Shown one piece after another: positions 1 through 11,330 of a DNA stretch of 64,000 nt. A program made the translations under genes and the position numbers. The DNA comes from Chaenocephalus aceratus (taxonomy: Eukaryota > Chordata > Actinopteri > Perciformes > Channichthyidae). Every line of letters starts with the position of its first letter. The first letter of the stretch is position 1. Location of the stretch: assembly GCA_023974075.1 (NCBI GenBank), contig CM043792.1, positions 10,893,456 through 10,957,455 of the forward strand, in the 5' to 3' direction. Below the pieces are notes generated by a model. It was not told the DNA's origin. It searched no databases and saw only the letters and a program-made list of their open reading frames with translations.

Positions 1-1128
1 TTCCAGTTTCTTATATTTATATAAATAGTTGGTTAAAAAAAACATATTTATAATAAATTGTTGGTTGAAAAAAAGGTTGAATGCTCAATTTGTATTTGTA
101 CACATCACATAAACCTTGGTATGTAATATGAAGTCATTATTCAGTCCTAATGTATCTCAGTCCCTGCTGTGGTGTAAGTAGAGTGATAAACACTTGTTTT
201 ACTCAAAATTCAAATTAATTTTTTTTCATTTTAGACATGAATAACACATTTATATACAGTTTAATTCAAATATTTCACTGCGTTTGTGATCCTAAGACTT
301 TGGTAACCAAATCTAAAACACCAAAACAATTCGATCACATGTGTAAATTTGTGTTTTCACAAGAGTTTTGAAGATTTTCCGAAAATCAGATGTAACATTT
401 TAAGCTTTTGAGCTACTTATCTCATCAAACAGTGCTCTAAGGTGAGTAATTTGCATATATAGCAATACCAGAAATGGTCCTGAACATTTTGATATGTAAC
501 ACATGGGGTGCCATGTTAGAAGAAATACATTTAAGAAAACATCAAAAAATCGAGAAAACATCCTTAGACTCCAGAGGGTTAAAGGGGAACTTCATTTATT
601 GTTAGTGGAGGTTTAGTTTTTTAGTCAAACAATTATGTGATTTATGGAGTCAGATTACATTTTTCTCACAACACAATTTTATAATCGGTCTGAAGTATCT
701 GTTTTAAGGCATGAGCTGCAGATTAAATAACATAACACTGATTGAGAGCTTGGATGAAGAAGTTGTAGGGTTTTTACAACAGTTTCAAGAATCAGTTTTT
801 ATTTATTTATTCTTGAGTAACTTTACTGATTTATAGTGTAGTGCGTAAGGCAATATCTCATTTTGAGTGAGGGGCACCAGCCCTTCATGTTCTCCTGCAT
901 GTCACCCTCTGTGAAAATAGTTCGTATTTTCCCTCTAGTTTGGAGAAATATTATTCAATCATATGTTAAGTTCAGCAGTATCAACCAATCCTCTAATCCT
1001 AGAATTATTGAGACGCATTAGCGAAACCAGGGGTATTGTTTTTCGCAGCAACAATGATGCATAATACCATGACAAAAGCCATTATTGAAACAAGTATTTT
1101 TTGTACTAATGGCAGATTTTTAGTGAAT
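1..1128. other. AT-rich non-coding sequence with one possible element end
   Basis: I see no convincing gene here. At 567-582 the bases GACTCCAGAGGG are followed by TTAA. This is close to the reverse complement of TTAA plus CCCTTTGGAGTC at 17085-17100, so this may be one end of a TTAA-targeting (piggyBac-like) element whose other end lies outside the window or is decayed. The rest is low-complexity AT-rich sequence with short poly-A and poly-T runs. Confidence 0.3.
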
Positions 1129-1425
1129 ATGTGACCTGCTCCATCGAAATCAGTCGCATTGACCCGAAGACACATTTTGAGTTGTATACACGGTTGAAAA
1201 GAGGATATTCCTAGCTTTCTAATGATATCAGGATTGTTTTTGTACTCCAAATATTAAGCGAAATATGTCACATTATATAATGACTGTCACAGAGTCCTCA
1301 TTTTGAGAAAAAGGCCTTTAAAGTTTCCTCTTCTCTGGAATCCATCGATCTGATTGATTATTAGTGGAGCAAATGATCAAAATACTACGGAGGGAAGATA
1401 TTTTCGTTTGGAGGGGAAGCTCGCG

Positions 1426-1490
1426 AGTGTGTGTGTATACGTGTGTGCGTGTGTGTGTTTGTGTATTTTTGCGTTTGTGTGTATTGTGTT
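1426..1490. repeat. Imperfect GT-rich microsatellite
   Basis: A run of GTGTGTG blocks broken by TATAC, CGT and TTTGT. It creates spurious cysteine- and valine-rich open frames on the plus strand, which are not genes. Confidence 0.8.
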
Positions 1491-1583
1491 TTTTTCCCGG
1501 GGAAAACCCTCACGAGAAACACCGGCTGTTGTTGTGCCTGCTGTGGCGTTAAATTACTCCGTTCTCCGCTTGTAATTATGCCG

Positions 1584-1905
1584 TTACAAGCTTCAAAGTT
1601 ATATTTATCATCTGAATTTGCCGAAACAAGTTTAATATTCTGAAAGCCAAGACTCTGTTTAATTTAAATCAGATGAAAACAAACTGTAACGGATCCTGCC
1701 GTGTTATCTATGATTACTTTACTCTTACGTTCATAATGTCAGCCGGAGGGAGGGGGGCGACGCTGCTGGAAGAGCAGAGTGCGAGTGAGAGGTGCCTGTC
1801 TTCGTCCCTTCACAAGCTTCAAAAATGTACTTATCGTGTGATTTTGGAAATAAAAGTTTCATATTCTGAAAGCCAAGACTTGGTTTGTTTAAAATCAAAC
1901 AAAAC
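1584..1905. repeat. Two diverged direct copies of a ~95-bp unit
   Basis: Positions 1584-1680 and 1811-1905 share the order ACAAGCTTCAAA, TTTATCAT or CTTATCGT, AAGTTT, ATATTCTGAAAGCCAAGACT and TTTAAAATCA-like blocks, about 227 bp apart. Both copies lie inside the inverted-repeat element at 1131-2000. They look like an internal duplication within it. Confidence 0.5.
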
Positions 1906-2037
1906 ACCCGAACCCTGAAAAAATAGTTTTTTACGTAAATCCACGTTTATTCTGAAATGAGCCATTGCGACTTCCGACTGATTTCGATAGAGCGGGTCAC
2001 ATGTGTTTTTATACCATCGGAAAACCATACATCATAC

Positions 2038-2843
2038 TAGGGCGGAACGATATACCGTGTCATGGTGTATGCAGCTTCCGATTTTGGCTACGCGTCACTC
2101 TCACTCCTTATTTGGTAATGTGTGTGTGTTAGACTGCCGCATAGCCAAGACCGGAAGCAGCAGCCACTCTGGTGACTACCATTAGCAGCTAACTTTTGCT
2201 CTGCGATCTTTACATAAAAATGGAATTGTGGACTATAAATGAAATAATTTTGTTATACAGAGACGTTAAAAACCTATGGATTAACCGATTCAGCCGCGTT
2301 TTTCTCGTTTTAATGCCATTGAACACGTCTTTTGATCAGATTGACAGCTACGGTGAGACGATCTCCCCTAGAAGCTCCGTAAAGGTACGTGTTGTGATGT
2401 CTGTGTTTGCTTCCCCTGTCGCGAGTTCGGATGACTCAGTGATGATACTATATACCTAAATAATCTGTGGAACCTCATCTTTAATCGGATATCTTGTATG
2501 TGCAGCTACGATAAGTAATAAGGATACATTTATCTTGAGTTCTGTGCCAAAGTCCGTTAGCATTTTTCGCTCAGGGGTCATTTAGATGCTTCTTATGAGA
2601 CTTGTGTTTTGTTTTGGTAAAAATGGTTTGTATCGTCAGTTAGCTGAGATTATTTCCGTTAATCTGGTATAACACATTAATAGGTTCTTAAATATTAAGA
2701 TCCCCTGAGACACAGTGTATCGTGAAAAAAAAAGTAAAGTACCCGCCGGGACCTTGGGGCTTAACAGGTTAAAAAAACGTAATATATATCGCAGGGGAAC
2801 AAAAAACCGCAATGTCAGTTTTTTTCAATATCATGCAGCCCTA
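2038..2843. mobile_element. Non-autonomous hAT-superfamily element with 8-bp target duplication
   Basis: The direct repeat CATCATAC lies at 2030-2037 and again at 2844-2851. Just inside, the left end reads TAGGGCGGAACGATAT and the right end in reverse complement reads TAGGGCTGCATGATAT. An 8-bp duplication with short imperfect inverted ends is the hAT signature. The sequence just inside the right end (AATGTCAG, then a T run, then CAATATCATGCAGCCC) resembles common fish hAT termini. No transposase frame survives in the 806 bp. Confidence 0.8.
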
Positions 2844-3059
2844 CATCATACCATATTTTTCTACGCCTTATGGGTACATGGAGAATTTATATTTATTGAA
2901 TGCAATGTTATGGGTTTTACATGTCCTGTTCAGAATAGGGTAATCATTGCAATATTAATTGAGCATATTATGCTAAAAGGAGGGAGTGTCATGATTATAA
3001 ATACATGTTGATTTCAGCGACATTGTAGTTAATAAATAATAACAAGTAGTTAACAATAG

Positions 3060-3600
3060 GTCTCATAACGACAAAAGGTATGCCGAAGCTTGGGCCTCCT
3101 CCAAGGAGGGAGTGGTCCAGTTTTGGATATTAGACGAATAGAAGTGAAGAATATGTCAGAACTCTGACTAATATTATCCAAGTTTTGTCTACACAGGCTA
3201 GGAATACCACAGAGATACCAGACGAGACACCAGAAGAGACTCCTGTTCGGCCAGGTTATTGGGTGAGGGTGAAAGTTCACAAAAGACAGTGAGCTGGTCA
3301 GAACCGTGAGAAGTTGTAACGAACTTCACACGCGCTCCGGTTTAAAAGTAAAGAAAAAGGAGCAAATTGACACCACCTCACACATTGTCACCCTTCACTG
3401 GCAACTTCCAGAACATTATTGGGAGTTAGGACTGATTTGGCAGAGCTGGAACAAAACAATAAATAGAAATAAGATAAAGATAGAAACAGCTCAAAAGACG
3501 AATTGTCTATAGATTTTTATAGATTGTACACTAAAGTGAAAACCTATTTTTTGTTTTACATCTGAAAAAGAGTCCAATTTTTGTATACGTTATTATAGTA
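3060..3600 (+). pseudogene. Possible relic of retroviral pol 3' end (endogenous retrovirus)
   Basis: One plus-strand frame near 3240-3290 gives a short stretch of the type PGYWVRVKVHKR, and another near 3365-3400 gives HHLTHC. Both resemble the integrase C-terminal end found in gammaretrovirus-like pol genes. The frames are broken by stops and shifts, and I could not define long terminal repeats. Sequence on to about 4300 may be the rest of the same insertion but shows nothing diagnostic. Treat this as a weak call; it could be chance similarity. Confidence 0.3.
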
Positions 3601-4299
3601 CTCATTATTTAAATTCTGTAACTGACACAACCAGGGATAAAATAGAGATGATGTCAAGAACAAAGCCAAACCAATTGTGGGGTCCCCTAGGGATAAGAGT
3701 TAGAATAACATTGTTGATTGTGCTCATTACACTTAACACCTTACTGGTTGATGGGGAGTACAATATCAAGTAAGACATGGATCCATTAGTCCACTCATAG
3801 AGAATTCCCACATCACTAACAAAACTCCAGCTGTGTTTCAGAGACTTTCACTTATCCCCATAGCCAAAATATCAGCTGAGCAACAAGAGGAGGGGTTAGA
3901 AATACTCGTTCCGAAAGGGGAGGAGGTTACAATCAAGATGATTCACCCCGCCTATATGCAGTTCTTGTATCAAATGATGAGATGAGTTTAAGTGATCAGG
4001 ATATGTAAGTGATGGGGATTTACAGATTAGGGGAATCTCCAAATACACTGGATCCATGTGTTAGCCTGTACCAGAAACACCCCCTGTTAAGTTTATGAAC
4101 AACCGACCGGTGACCGACCTGAGCACAATTATTGAAAATGATTACAGTAGAACCAGGCTACTAACCCACAAGTACAGTTTTGTACGTACAAACTCTATGA
4201 ACAAAATTCCCCAGCAGATTGTGGCAACATTGTCGCCACAATTTTTTGTGACCAGTCACACAAAAGTTACTAAAAATTGTTGTGACCAGTAACACAAAA

Positions 4300-5540
4300 G
4301 TTACTAATGTTCTAAATAGATTTGAAATGATGGAGAAAATATGGGGACGTTATTTTATAGTGTGTGAAATATGTGGTGCTTGAAACATGTAGGTATTTCA
4401 ATTTATGGAAGAAGATGGTTTCCTGAAAGAATTATTTGGAGTAGCCATGTTACAGTGAGTGAAAACAATGTTTAGGGATATGGCAAAACCATTAGTAGAC
4501 ATTAATTGGGTTTAGATGACATTTAACATCTAAGACAGATAGTAAGATTAGGAAAATAGACTGGAAAGGATCGGATTTATTTTACCTCAGTGTGTTAGAA
4601 TTAACTATAGGTAATGCATCTCGAGATCTCTCTCTCTCTCTCTCCGCCTGTCAGACCGCTACGACCCCATCTTCCAGGCAGACAAAATACCTCACCACAG
4701 GAGACTCCTCCTCCTCCTCCATAGAACAGACAGAGAACCAGAGCTGAAACACTGCATCCAGAACCATCTCCACCTGAGGCATCCAGAACAAAACAGCATG
4801 CTATAGAAGGCACACTCTCATTGGTCCCCCACAGGACATGAAGTTCCAAGCTGAGCCACGAGATTTGGCACAAGAGCAGAGTGTGGGACATGAGAGCGGA
4901 ATACGCCCTCCATGCAGCAGCGAAGAGACTGTAGAGGAGGAGATGAAATGCAAAGCAGTTGGGCCACTGAAGAGAGTTGCAGCGGAAGGTTTCAAGAGCG
5001 GATGGACGGAGGAGAAGGTGGACGGAGGAGAAGACAGGACGGAGGAGTTGGCATGGTCCAGCAGAACGTGAGGGGGTCGTGGCTTGACAACCAGAGGGGG
5101 AGAGAAGGAAAACGGGAGTGAGTGTACACATAAACACACTTAAAGAAAAATATTTATTAGCCATGAATTAATCAATTGGTAAATGTATAAAGTAAGAAAG
5201 AGGAAACTGTTAAATAATCCTAAAAACATACTGAGGGTAGAACATATTATTCAATATTTTCATCATATAAACAAATTATTCTTTAAGAGATTCTTATTCA
5301 TGTGTGAATTTGGGGAAGATTTAATTTGTAACAATATAGATCTACAGTTTAAAGGGATAGTTTTAGTAACCACTCTATAAAAGCAGACAAATCTTCATTT
5401 GAATGGAAAATGTTAAAGGTAGAGCTTGAACCAAGCCAAAGAAAGTATTCCAATCTAGAGTATTGATTTCACCATTCTAGCATGGTTATTACCATACATG
5501 TAATCAACCTCGCCATTCTTCCTCAGGAATTAAGGTAAGG
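4300..5540. other. Unassigned sequence with a TC microsatellite
   Basis: A TC dinucleotide run sits at about 4626-4644 and purine-rich sequence at 4890-5110. The long minus-strand open frame across 4601-5164 is Ser/Leu/Cys-rich, lies mostly opposite GAG-rich DNA and matches no family I know, so I do not call it a gene. I see nothing recognisable between 5180 and 5540. Confidence 0.4.
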
Positions 5541-5908
5541 TTTTGATTGTTCAAGCTAGCAACACACCTGCTGCTAGCTTGTTTTTTCCCTCACTGCCGA
5601 CACCACGGTAGCGAGGACGGATTTTTTACTTTTCTCTTCCACGAAGGAGAAAAGGATTAAAAGGATATTACCACACCAGGTAATATTCTTTGAGAAAAAA
5701 GACCCACACCGTCCTTTTTCTACGGATTAAAGACAGGTTGGGAACCATTTTTTCTCTCGACGTACCTGTTACGAGCAGGTCCTCTTCACGCCACGCAACG
5801 TATAAGATGGACGCCTCTCTCCCTCATACCAGAGGAGTCAGGAACTCGGAGGCTCTGCGGCTGCGGGTTGAAAGTGTCAGGCACAGACTCACACCAGATC
5901 TGTTCACT

Positions 5909-6144
5909 ATTATTTAATAACTCTTTTTATGGGGTTCTTTTATTTAGGGTTAAGTACATTGTCAGAATAAGTGAGGAATGGATTTAACTTCTGTTGGACA
6001 GCCATATGCCATACATGTTTGCATACATTCACAGTAAATATGTATTCAGTATGATAGCTGTCTAACAGAAGTTAAATTCATTTCTCAAACCCCACTTACT
6101 TAACCCCAAATAAAAGAACCCCATAAAAAGAGTTGTTAAATAAT
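5909..6144. mobile_element. Palindromic MITE inside the DIRS element
   Basis: The left arm (from 5909) begins ATTATTTAATAACTC and runs about 92 bp. The right arm, in reverse complement from 6144, reads ATTATTTAACAACTC and follows the left arm closely through TTTTTATGGGGTTCTTTTAT to TTAACTTCTGTTGGACAGC. The central loop is about 50 bp. It interrupts gag-like DIRS sequence. AT-rich flanks prevent a safe target-duplication call. Confidence 0.75.
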
Positions 6145-6149
6145 AATGA

Positions 6150-7391
6150 AGTCACGTTGTATTAACAATAACTCATCTCTCTCGAGTTTTCTTTTTGAGC
6201 TTTGCTAAAAGCCACTGTGTCAAGTGTCCATCTTGGGTTGCCGTCCGGAGTTGTCCAATATGGACAACTCCGGATGTGTCCATATGTCCATCTCGCACAT
6301 GCGCAGTAGCGATCGGGCAGGGGGACGGATCGGGTAGTGACAGGCACCTACCGTCACGCGCATGCGCAGTGCCGGCCGGAGACGTAAGCGTGACATCTCA
6401 GCTGGCTCTAAGGAGCATACAGCAGGAGATACTCACAAGTCGTGAGTATCTCCTGCGTGAGTCACGACATCTGCCTGGGCTTCTCAAGACAGTTATACTT
6501 TATCTGTTTTCACAAACCCAGAGAGAGTCAACCCATATTCTGGAGAGAGAGGTTCTCTCTCTCCTAGAAAGAAGGGTTTTATCTATAAGGCCCACCGAGC
6601 GGAGTCAGATTACAGGGAAAATGTCCTCGTAAAGCACCCACTCAACATGGGCCTCATCATAAAACTAAACCCCGCGGGCCACGGCGTGCGGAGAGTTTTG
6701 GTTATTATGTAATGCGTAGTGGCACTACACCCGACTTTTCTAGTGCGGGACGCGCCTACGGGTGCTGTCTTTTCACGGAAGGTGGTCACCACGGACGCAG
6801 GTCAGACAGGCTGATAGGGTATTTACGAAGGTCGCCCGGTGAGAGGTCCCTAGAGCAGAGACCTCCAGCGGGCACACGTAAACTACCCGGAGCTTTTAGC
6901 GGTGTTCCCCACCCTAAAACGCTTCCTGCCTTCTCTCGGAGGACACCATGTCCTCGTGAGGACACACAACACGATATCGTGTATGAACCGCCAAGGGAGG
7001 TTGCGTTGTCTCCAGTCACACACACTGGCACACAAACTGATCCGGCAGACGTCTCCTCTCTCTGAGAGCGACACAGGTACCGGGAGTTATGCACCTAGGG
7101 ACAGAATTACTGTCCAGAGGTGCACCACTCTATGCAGACTGGACTCCTCATCCAAGGATCGGGAGTCCGCTGTGGGTGCGTTACGGCGGAGCCGCGTTAA
7201 GTCTGTTCGCAAAAAGAGAAAATGCTCAATGACAGCTGTTCTCTTTAATGCACGATTTAAACGCACTGTTAGGCGGGGACACACTCGTACACGATCGACC
7301 TCCGGGTCCTCTGTGCGTGTTCCCACCCCTGGCTCTGTTACCCCCAACTCTGGCCAGAGTGAAGGTGCAACGCCACACACTTACGGCTCTG
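6150..7391 (+). pseudogene. Decayed gag-like region of the DIRS element
   Basis: This GC-rich stretch holds several overlapping medium open frames (6195-6632, 6712-7065, 6902-7492). None is a convincing single protein. The frame starting near 6195 contains a short Cys-rich segment (HCVKCPSW) of the kind seen in fish DIRS gag proteins. The position upstream of the recombinase agrees with gag. Frames are interrupted, so it is not expected to be functional. Confidence 0.4.
6245..6564. repeat. Cluster of three perfect short hairpins
   Basis: There are three perfect inverted pairs. The first is CCGGAGTTGTCCA (6245-6257) with its complement at 6261-6273 and a 3-nt loop. The second is GCAGGAGATACTCAC (6422-6436) with its complement at 6442-6456 and a 5-nt loop. 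The third is GGAGAGAGAG (6542-6551) with its complement at 6555-6564 and a 3-nt loop. All lie in the gag-like part of the DIRS element. Confidence 0.85.
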
Positions 7392-8040
7392 ACACACGGC
7401 GGCGTGCGTTGCCGCTTCAACGCTTCTGCCCATTCACTTTGAATGGGGTGACGTCACGATTCGCCGAACTGCATTGTGGGAGCAAAGCGTAGCTTCTCTC
7501 AAGGTGCTCGCTGCAAAAGTAGAGCAATGTTCTACTTTTGCCGCCTCGACGGAGGCGTCAGCCAATCAAATCCCTCGTATGTAAATTTGACAGTACAAGC
7601 AGTAGCCAATCAAACCGGGTGTATGTTGGGAGAGCCAGACCGCAGTTATTTCCCATATGTCAACAAAAAGAGGAGAAAATTATCGTGGCGGTAGGGAACA
7701 TACAGGGATACAAACCGGAGGAGCCAGGCATGGGGGGAGGTGGCAAAGACAGTGGGGGAAACTGGTAGGTTTTTGCTTGTTTGGGGAGTTTATATCCAGT
7801 GTACTTCGTTTGAATGGACAGCTAGCAAGCATAGACAGTATATTTAGCCAGCATGGATGTAGCATGAATGCTTTGCTTTGTATGTCAGGGGCAAAAGTAG
7901 AACATTGCTCTACTTTTGCAGCGAGCACCTCGAGAGAAGCTACGCTTTGCTCCCACAATGCAGTTTGGCGAATCGTGACGTCACCCCATTCAAAGTGAAT
8001 GGGCAGAAGCGTTGAAGCGGCAACGCACGCCGCCGTGTGT
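7392..8040. mobile_element. Foldback DNA element with ~155-bp terminal inverted repeats
   Basis: The left arm starts ACACACGGCGGCGTGCGTTG at 7392. The right arm in reverse complement from 8040 has the same start. The match continues through GAATGGGGTGACGTCACGAT, TGCATTGTGGGAGCAAAGCG and the block containing CAAAAGTAGAGCAATGTTCT, about 155 bp per arm with few mismatches. The interior (7552-7886) has no coding signal. It sits directly upstream of the recombinase region. I see no clear target duplication, so the superfamily is left open. Confidence 0.8.
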
Positions 8041-9281
8041 AGGGGCCGTTACTCTGATGTTTCTGCCCTAGCCCGCATCGTACGGGCTGGCGGAGATATA
8101 TCAGCTGTTATGCGGGCAGCCATGGCAGCCCCCACCACGCAGGGACAAATTGTCTCAGGCGGGGGGGGCGATCCTTTACCCACGCCCAGAGCGCGGGGCA
8201 CTATGGGCCTGACCCGTGAGTGGTACAATCTGAATACAGTGGGACTCCCTCAGAAGGTGATAAACACTATTCAGAGTGCGAGAGCTTCCTCCACCAGGTC
8301 TCTTTACGACTGTAAGTGGAGGGTGTTTGAGGAGTGGTGCCTTCAAGAAGGACACATCTCTTTTCAATGTCCTGTTGAGGTGATTTTATCATTTCTACAG
8401 GACTTGATCGAAAAACACAGAGCTTTCTCCACGATCAAGGTGTACCTGGCTGCTATTGCTGCATGCCTGTGGGCTTTGAGGGTAAGACGGCTAGCCAACA
8501 TCCTTTGGTTTGCCGTTTTATGAAGGGAGCTCGCAGGCTCCTCCCTGTCTCCAGGTCGCTGGTGCCCTTATGGGACCTGGCAGTGGTTCTAAATGGGCTC
8601 AAAATGACCCCATTTGAACCCCTGGAAGGAGCTGACATGAAACATCTGTCACTCAAGACAGTGCTGTTACTGGCCCTGGCATCCGCTAAACGGGTCAGCG
8701 ATATCCATGCACTGTCTGTACATCCCTCATGCACTCAGTTCGCCCCAGGGCAAACGAGAGTGTTGTTGAAACCCAACCCTGCCTTTACACCAAAGGTGGT
8801 TGGTTCGTGTACCCCAATTGACATTGAGGCATTTCCTCCGCAGCTGGTTTCCTACGGGGAGCAGCAGCAGGATCTGTTGTGTCCAGTCCGGGCTTTACAC
8901 ACATATATGGACAGATCAAAAGAGCTTCGTCTTAATGACCAACTCTTCGTGTCCTGGGCTAATCCTCACAAGGGCAAACCTGTTACTAAGCAACGGCTCT
9001 CCCACTGGATCGTGGAGGCAATTGCTTTGGCCTATACGAGTCAGAATCTGCAAGCACCTTCGGGTCTGCGGGCTCACTCGACTCGGGGCCTGGCTACATC
9101 CTGGGCTTTGTTCAAGGGTGTTTCCATCCAAGACATCTGTGCAGCGGCAAGCTGGTCTTCGCCGCTCACTTTTGTCCGCTTTTACAGGCTAGACGTCTCC
9201 GCTCCAAGCGTGGCCCGAGCAGTGCTGGGCACCTTGTTGAGTCGGGACTCCACCCGATCAACCATTCTGGTTGATCGGTGA
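8041..9281 (+). pseudogene. DIRS tyrosine recombinase, one frameshift
   Basis: The N-terminal core-binding part (about 8200-8465) includes SARASSTRSLYDCKW and a stretch typical of fish DIRS/Ngaro integrases. The reading frame changes at about 8463, and the rest (8463-9281, 272 residues) holds the catalytic domain. It shows a first arginine in AKRVSDIHAL, the H-x-x-R box in RAHSTRGLATSW and the nucleophile tyrosine in FVRFYRLDV. The R, HxxR and Tyr residues are all kept, so the only obvious defect is the single shift near 8463. Such enzymes insert a circular DNA intermediate without target duplication. Confidence 0.8.
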
Positions 9282-9360
9282 TCTTCGAGATAAGCTCGTC
9301 TGGCAATACGGGAGCTACAATATCCCATAGTGAGACATCGAACGGAGTGTTATGAATGAG

Positions 9361-9661
9361 AACTATAGGTAACTTACGTAACCCCAGGGCTCAGAGTAAC
9401 ATGAAGTGAGGTGTCTCACCAGACGGCCCTCCTTGCTATGGTGAAGCGAGAAGAGGTGCTTATTTTGAATGACGCATGCGTCATGGCGCAGGCTACTTAT
9501 AGGGGGTGATTTCCCCTGACGTTGACGTCAAGATCACCAGCCAATCAGGATTGGCGTAATGAGATTGATGCTTCTGTTTGCTCCGCGATGAGGCGCATCC
9601 CATAGTGAGACATCTCACTTCATGTTACTCTGAGACCTGGGGTTACGTAAGTAACCTATAG
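9361..9661. repeat. DIRS 3' inverted repeat pair
   Basis: 9361-9410 begins AACTATAGGTAACTTACGTA. The complement of 9612-9661 begins AACTATAGGTTACTTACGTA and the two stay almost identical for 50 bp. About 200 bp lie between them. The block CCCATAGTGAGACATC also occurs directly at about 9329 and 9599. This fits the terminal and internal repeats by which DIRS elements replicate. Confidence 0.8.
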
Positions 9662-11330
9662 TTTTTGAGTTGATGAGTAGTGCAGATATCACTGTAAAAT
9701 CAAACGACAGTAAGGAGATTTCCTTATTTCCGGGTGTACAGTTCTCCGTCATCCAAGGAGAATGGACGCTCGCATTGCCTTTAACTTCCGCTGACATGGA
9801 CCGATGCAGTGCTTCCCTGAGCGTCAAATGCCGCCGCCGATGGGAATACATTTCAATCAGTTGAAAGCTCTTTGCGTCCGTTTATGAAGCTGAAGGAGAC
9901 TCGTCGCGTCACAACTGCACGCCAAAGGACCCTGTCCAAGCGTCGCTGTTGGACTATCAAGGAGTGAGACTGTTTTGGTCTGTGACCCCATGTTGTTAAT
10001 GGATAAGCCTTGAAACATGCACTTGTCAAGGTTCAGAGGCACATTTTGCAAATATGGCAGTAGCCATCGATCATCTTAAGATAAGATAAGATAAGATATA
10101 CTTTATTTATCTAAAGTTGGGAAATGTTTTTGTTACAGCTAGTGGAGTGGGGTGCTAGTGGAGCACACTCATGAACTGTGAACTCGTCGGAGCCTCACAT
10201 TTGGGGCAACTGCGGGACGAATAAAGCAGACTCTTCACGCTAACGAAGGATCACTTCTTCTTCAGGGCAGGGTAGGCGACGCAGTGCGCAGGCTACTGCA
10301 GCTGCTGCCTCTCTGTTGGACTCCGGTACAGCACATTACTCACAAGACGTTTTAAAATTAAAATTGCTTTATGTGAAACATTCGGGGCTTCTCAGAAAAC
10401 ATCCGGGGCTTGAGCCCAAGCAGCCACTGTTCTACACATTAATATCTGATTTGTATAACATAGACAGAAAGGTATATCCGTCATTTCATGGTAAGCTATT
10501 GAAATTCGGAATCCATAGATGTCTCCCATCACCCAAAACCCCGACTATTCTCTCAACTCAGTATTTACATTCTTTAACGCAAAGAAAATCAGTAATATCA
10601 GCCAAATTAGTATTGATACTGCAAGGATATGTATTGTGCAAAGAGAAATTGAAGATGTTGTTTAATTGCTGATATATTTATGATCCACGTCACATATTCA
10701 GTTTCGGCGGCATTTCTTCCAGTTTGTCCAAAGGTCTTCTAATCAGGGCTCTATAATTAGAGAACTACGGAAGATGTGTAATATATAATGCAGCCGAACC
10801 GTGTATTACAATGCCGTTATCTGATGACTTCCAAAGAGAAAAGCAAGCACACTCAGAATAAAGTTTTTTTTTTTTTTTTTAAATGTTTTCGGATTTCACA
10901 TCGCATAAACACCATATCCCAACGTGCATTGCGGCTAAAACATCCAATCACCGAGCTTCAACGATAGCTGAGGATTATGGGTAGTTCTATGTTTTTATCA
11001 AAACCTTTGAAAAAGAAATGTGTCTCTCAGAATTGAAAGGGAAAAACCTATGGGAAAAAAACAAAAGCAGTGTACACAATTTAAACCAATTAATGTTGTG
11101 TAATTAACAAGGATAAACTGATGTTTTTTAGTGGATGAGTACTGCAGATATAGCTTTAAAATAATTTGACAGTGAGGGGAATACGGTTTTATTATGAAAA
11201 CTTAGAGACCGGAAATACTGTTTTCACCACGTGAGGGTTGACGCTAACTTTACATGGACGCTGCCGCATATACACGTTCTCCTGGCGAGACCTCAAATCA
11301 TCTTCGTAATATCTATCAAACTATAGATCC
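9662..11330. mobile_element. Fragments of repeat family B
   Basis: 9662-9974 matches the terminal region of element B2 (25118-25860 in reverse complement, and 27360-27620), ending at GGAGTGAGACTG. 9975-10140 matches 36000-36130 in reverse complement and carries AAGATAAGATAAGAT, a LINE-tail-like repeat. 10600-10870 matches 35090-35400 in reverse complement and 27150-27260 directly. 11080-11150 again repeats the GTTGATGAGTAGTGC block. The order is scrambled relative to B2, so this is a mosaic and not one intact copy. Confidence 0.6.

Larger units (their letters stand above)
1131..2000. mobile_element. Non-autonomous DNA element with about 30-bp terminal inverted repeats
   Basis: The left end reads GTGACCTGCTCCATCGAAAT. 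The right end, read in reverse complement, is GTGACCCGCTCTATCGAAAT, and both continue into CAGTCG. The flanking bases are AT on both sides, which may be a 2-bp target duplication, but this cannot be separated from a palindromic end. The interior holds a GT-rich stretch (1426-1490) and two diverged copies of a roughly 95-bp unit. No transposase is visible, so it is non-autonomous. The superfamily is not determined. Confidence 0.55.
5545..9661 (+). mobile_element. Degraded DIRS-type (tyrosine recombinase) retrotransposon
   Basis: The 3' half encodes a DIRS/Ngaro-like tyrosine recombinase (8041-9281). It is followed by a terminal region with a 50-bp inverted pair (9361-9410 and 9612-9661), as expected for DIRS elements, which end in inverted and circle-junction repeats instead of LTRs. 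The upstream region (5545-5905 and 6150-7390) is GC-richer than its surroundings and fits a decayed gag-like region. No reverse transcriptase or RNase H motif is visible between gag and recombinase, so the core has probably been deleted. Two foldback elements have inserted into it (5909-6144 and 7392-8040). The 5' boundary is approximate because no matching 5' repeat was found. Confidence 0.7.

Noticed and set aside
3600..4300. Endogenous retrovirus env gene
   Set aside because: Short open stretches without any env landmark I can name, and no LTR pair; too weak to list.
4601..5164. 187-codon open frame on the minus strand
   Set aside because: Composition is Ser/Leu/Cys-rich and follows GAG/CTC-rich DNA; two other long frames overlap it; no family resemblance or splice context.
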